The notes under the pieces: generated by a model
The model's database searches: none
Seen by the model: the letters and a program-made list of their open reading frames with translations, nothing else
Told to the model about the DNA's origin: nothing
In this document: piece after piece, positions 5,291 to 5,311 of the stretch
Layout: every line of letters begins with the position of its first letter
How positions within the stretch are numbered: the stretch's first letter is position 1
DNA from: an uncultured Clostridium sp.
Lineage (GTDB): Bacteria; Bacillota; Clostridia; TANB77; CAG-508
NCBI GenBank assembly: GCA_947057505.1
Contig: CAMSEM010000085.1
Span: forward strand, 1-5,311
DNA: 5,311 bases
Direction: 5' to 3'
Translations under genes and position numbers: made by a program

Positions 5291-5311
5291 GTTAAGCTGG
5301 CTGGATTTTGA
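5280..5311 (+). CDS. ppk1: start of polyphosphate kinase 1 (only the first codons)
   Basis: In the frame one base on from the methyltransferase, the last bases read KAENYVNRELSWLDF. The block N-R-E-L-S-W-L-x-F is the conserved N-terminal signature of PPK1, which polymerises ATP gamma-phosphates into polyphosphate. Within the window the only usable start is GTG at 5280, with AAAGGCGG (5264-5271) 8 nt upstream. However, KAENY before it also looks like PPK1, so the natural start may be a lost ATG at 5262-5264 (here GTA). The frame is open back to a TAG at 5238-5240. About ten residues are present and the rest lies outside. It is directly fused to the truncated methyltransferase, which suggests a chimeric contig end or a real junction. 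Confidence 0.6.
   Translation, partial: MNRELSWLDF

Overview
The window looks like a short contig from a low-GC Firmicute, most likely an uncultured member of the Clostridia. The evidence is strongly AT-rich coding (AGA for Arg, ATA for Ile), AAGGAGG-type ribosome binding sites, sigma-A promoters close to consensus, and a glmS gene controlled by a glmS self-cleaving ribozyme. No standard call of tRNA, rRNA, CRISPR or transposase gene can be made here.

Layout. Bases 1-1162 hold the 5' two thirds of glmS on the minus strand (not closed inside the window), preceded by its ribozyme (about 1219-1360) and its own promoter (1422-1453). Between this promoter and a divergent plus-strand promoter (1678-1706) lies a 180-bp near-palindromic element (1473-1652) with inverted arms and a possible 4-bp flanking duplication. 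It resembles a MITE or an unrecognised structured RNA. The plus-strand promoter drives an unrecognised 175-residue gene (1763-2290) that ends at a textbook intrinsic terminator (2318-2353). Then come uvrC (2395-4185, complete, all catalytic and Fe-S motifs visible), a 68-residue single-pass membrane protein (4291-4497), and a class I SAM-dependent methyltransferase (from 4544), all on the plus strand and probably co-transcribed.

Both ends are odd. The first ~49 bases and the last ~50 bases are clearly richer in GC than the interior and break the protein families they interrupt. GlmS loses homology after its SIS-1 motif SQSGETADT. The methyltransferase stops about 55 residues early, and the final bases read in another frame as NYVNRELSWLDF, the hallmark N-terminus of polyphosphate kinase 1. 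Either these are assembly-edge chimeras (equal lengths at both ends favour this) or they are real rearrangement junctions.

Functionally, the window joins amino-sugar synthesis under metabolite feedback (glmS), nucleotide excision repair (uvrC) and probable rRNA/tRNA methylation. The least explained parts are the palindromic element, the duplicated promoter/SD motifs around the ribozyme, the orphan 175-aa gene and the small membrane protein.
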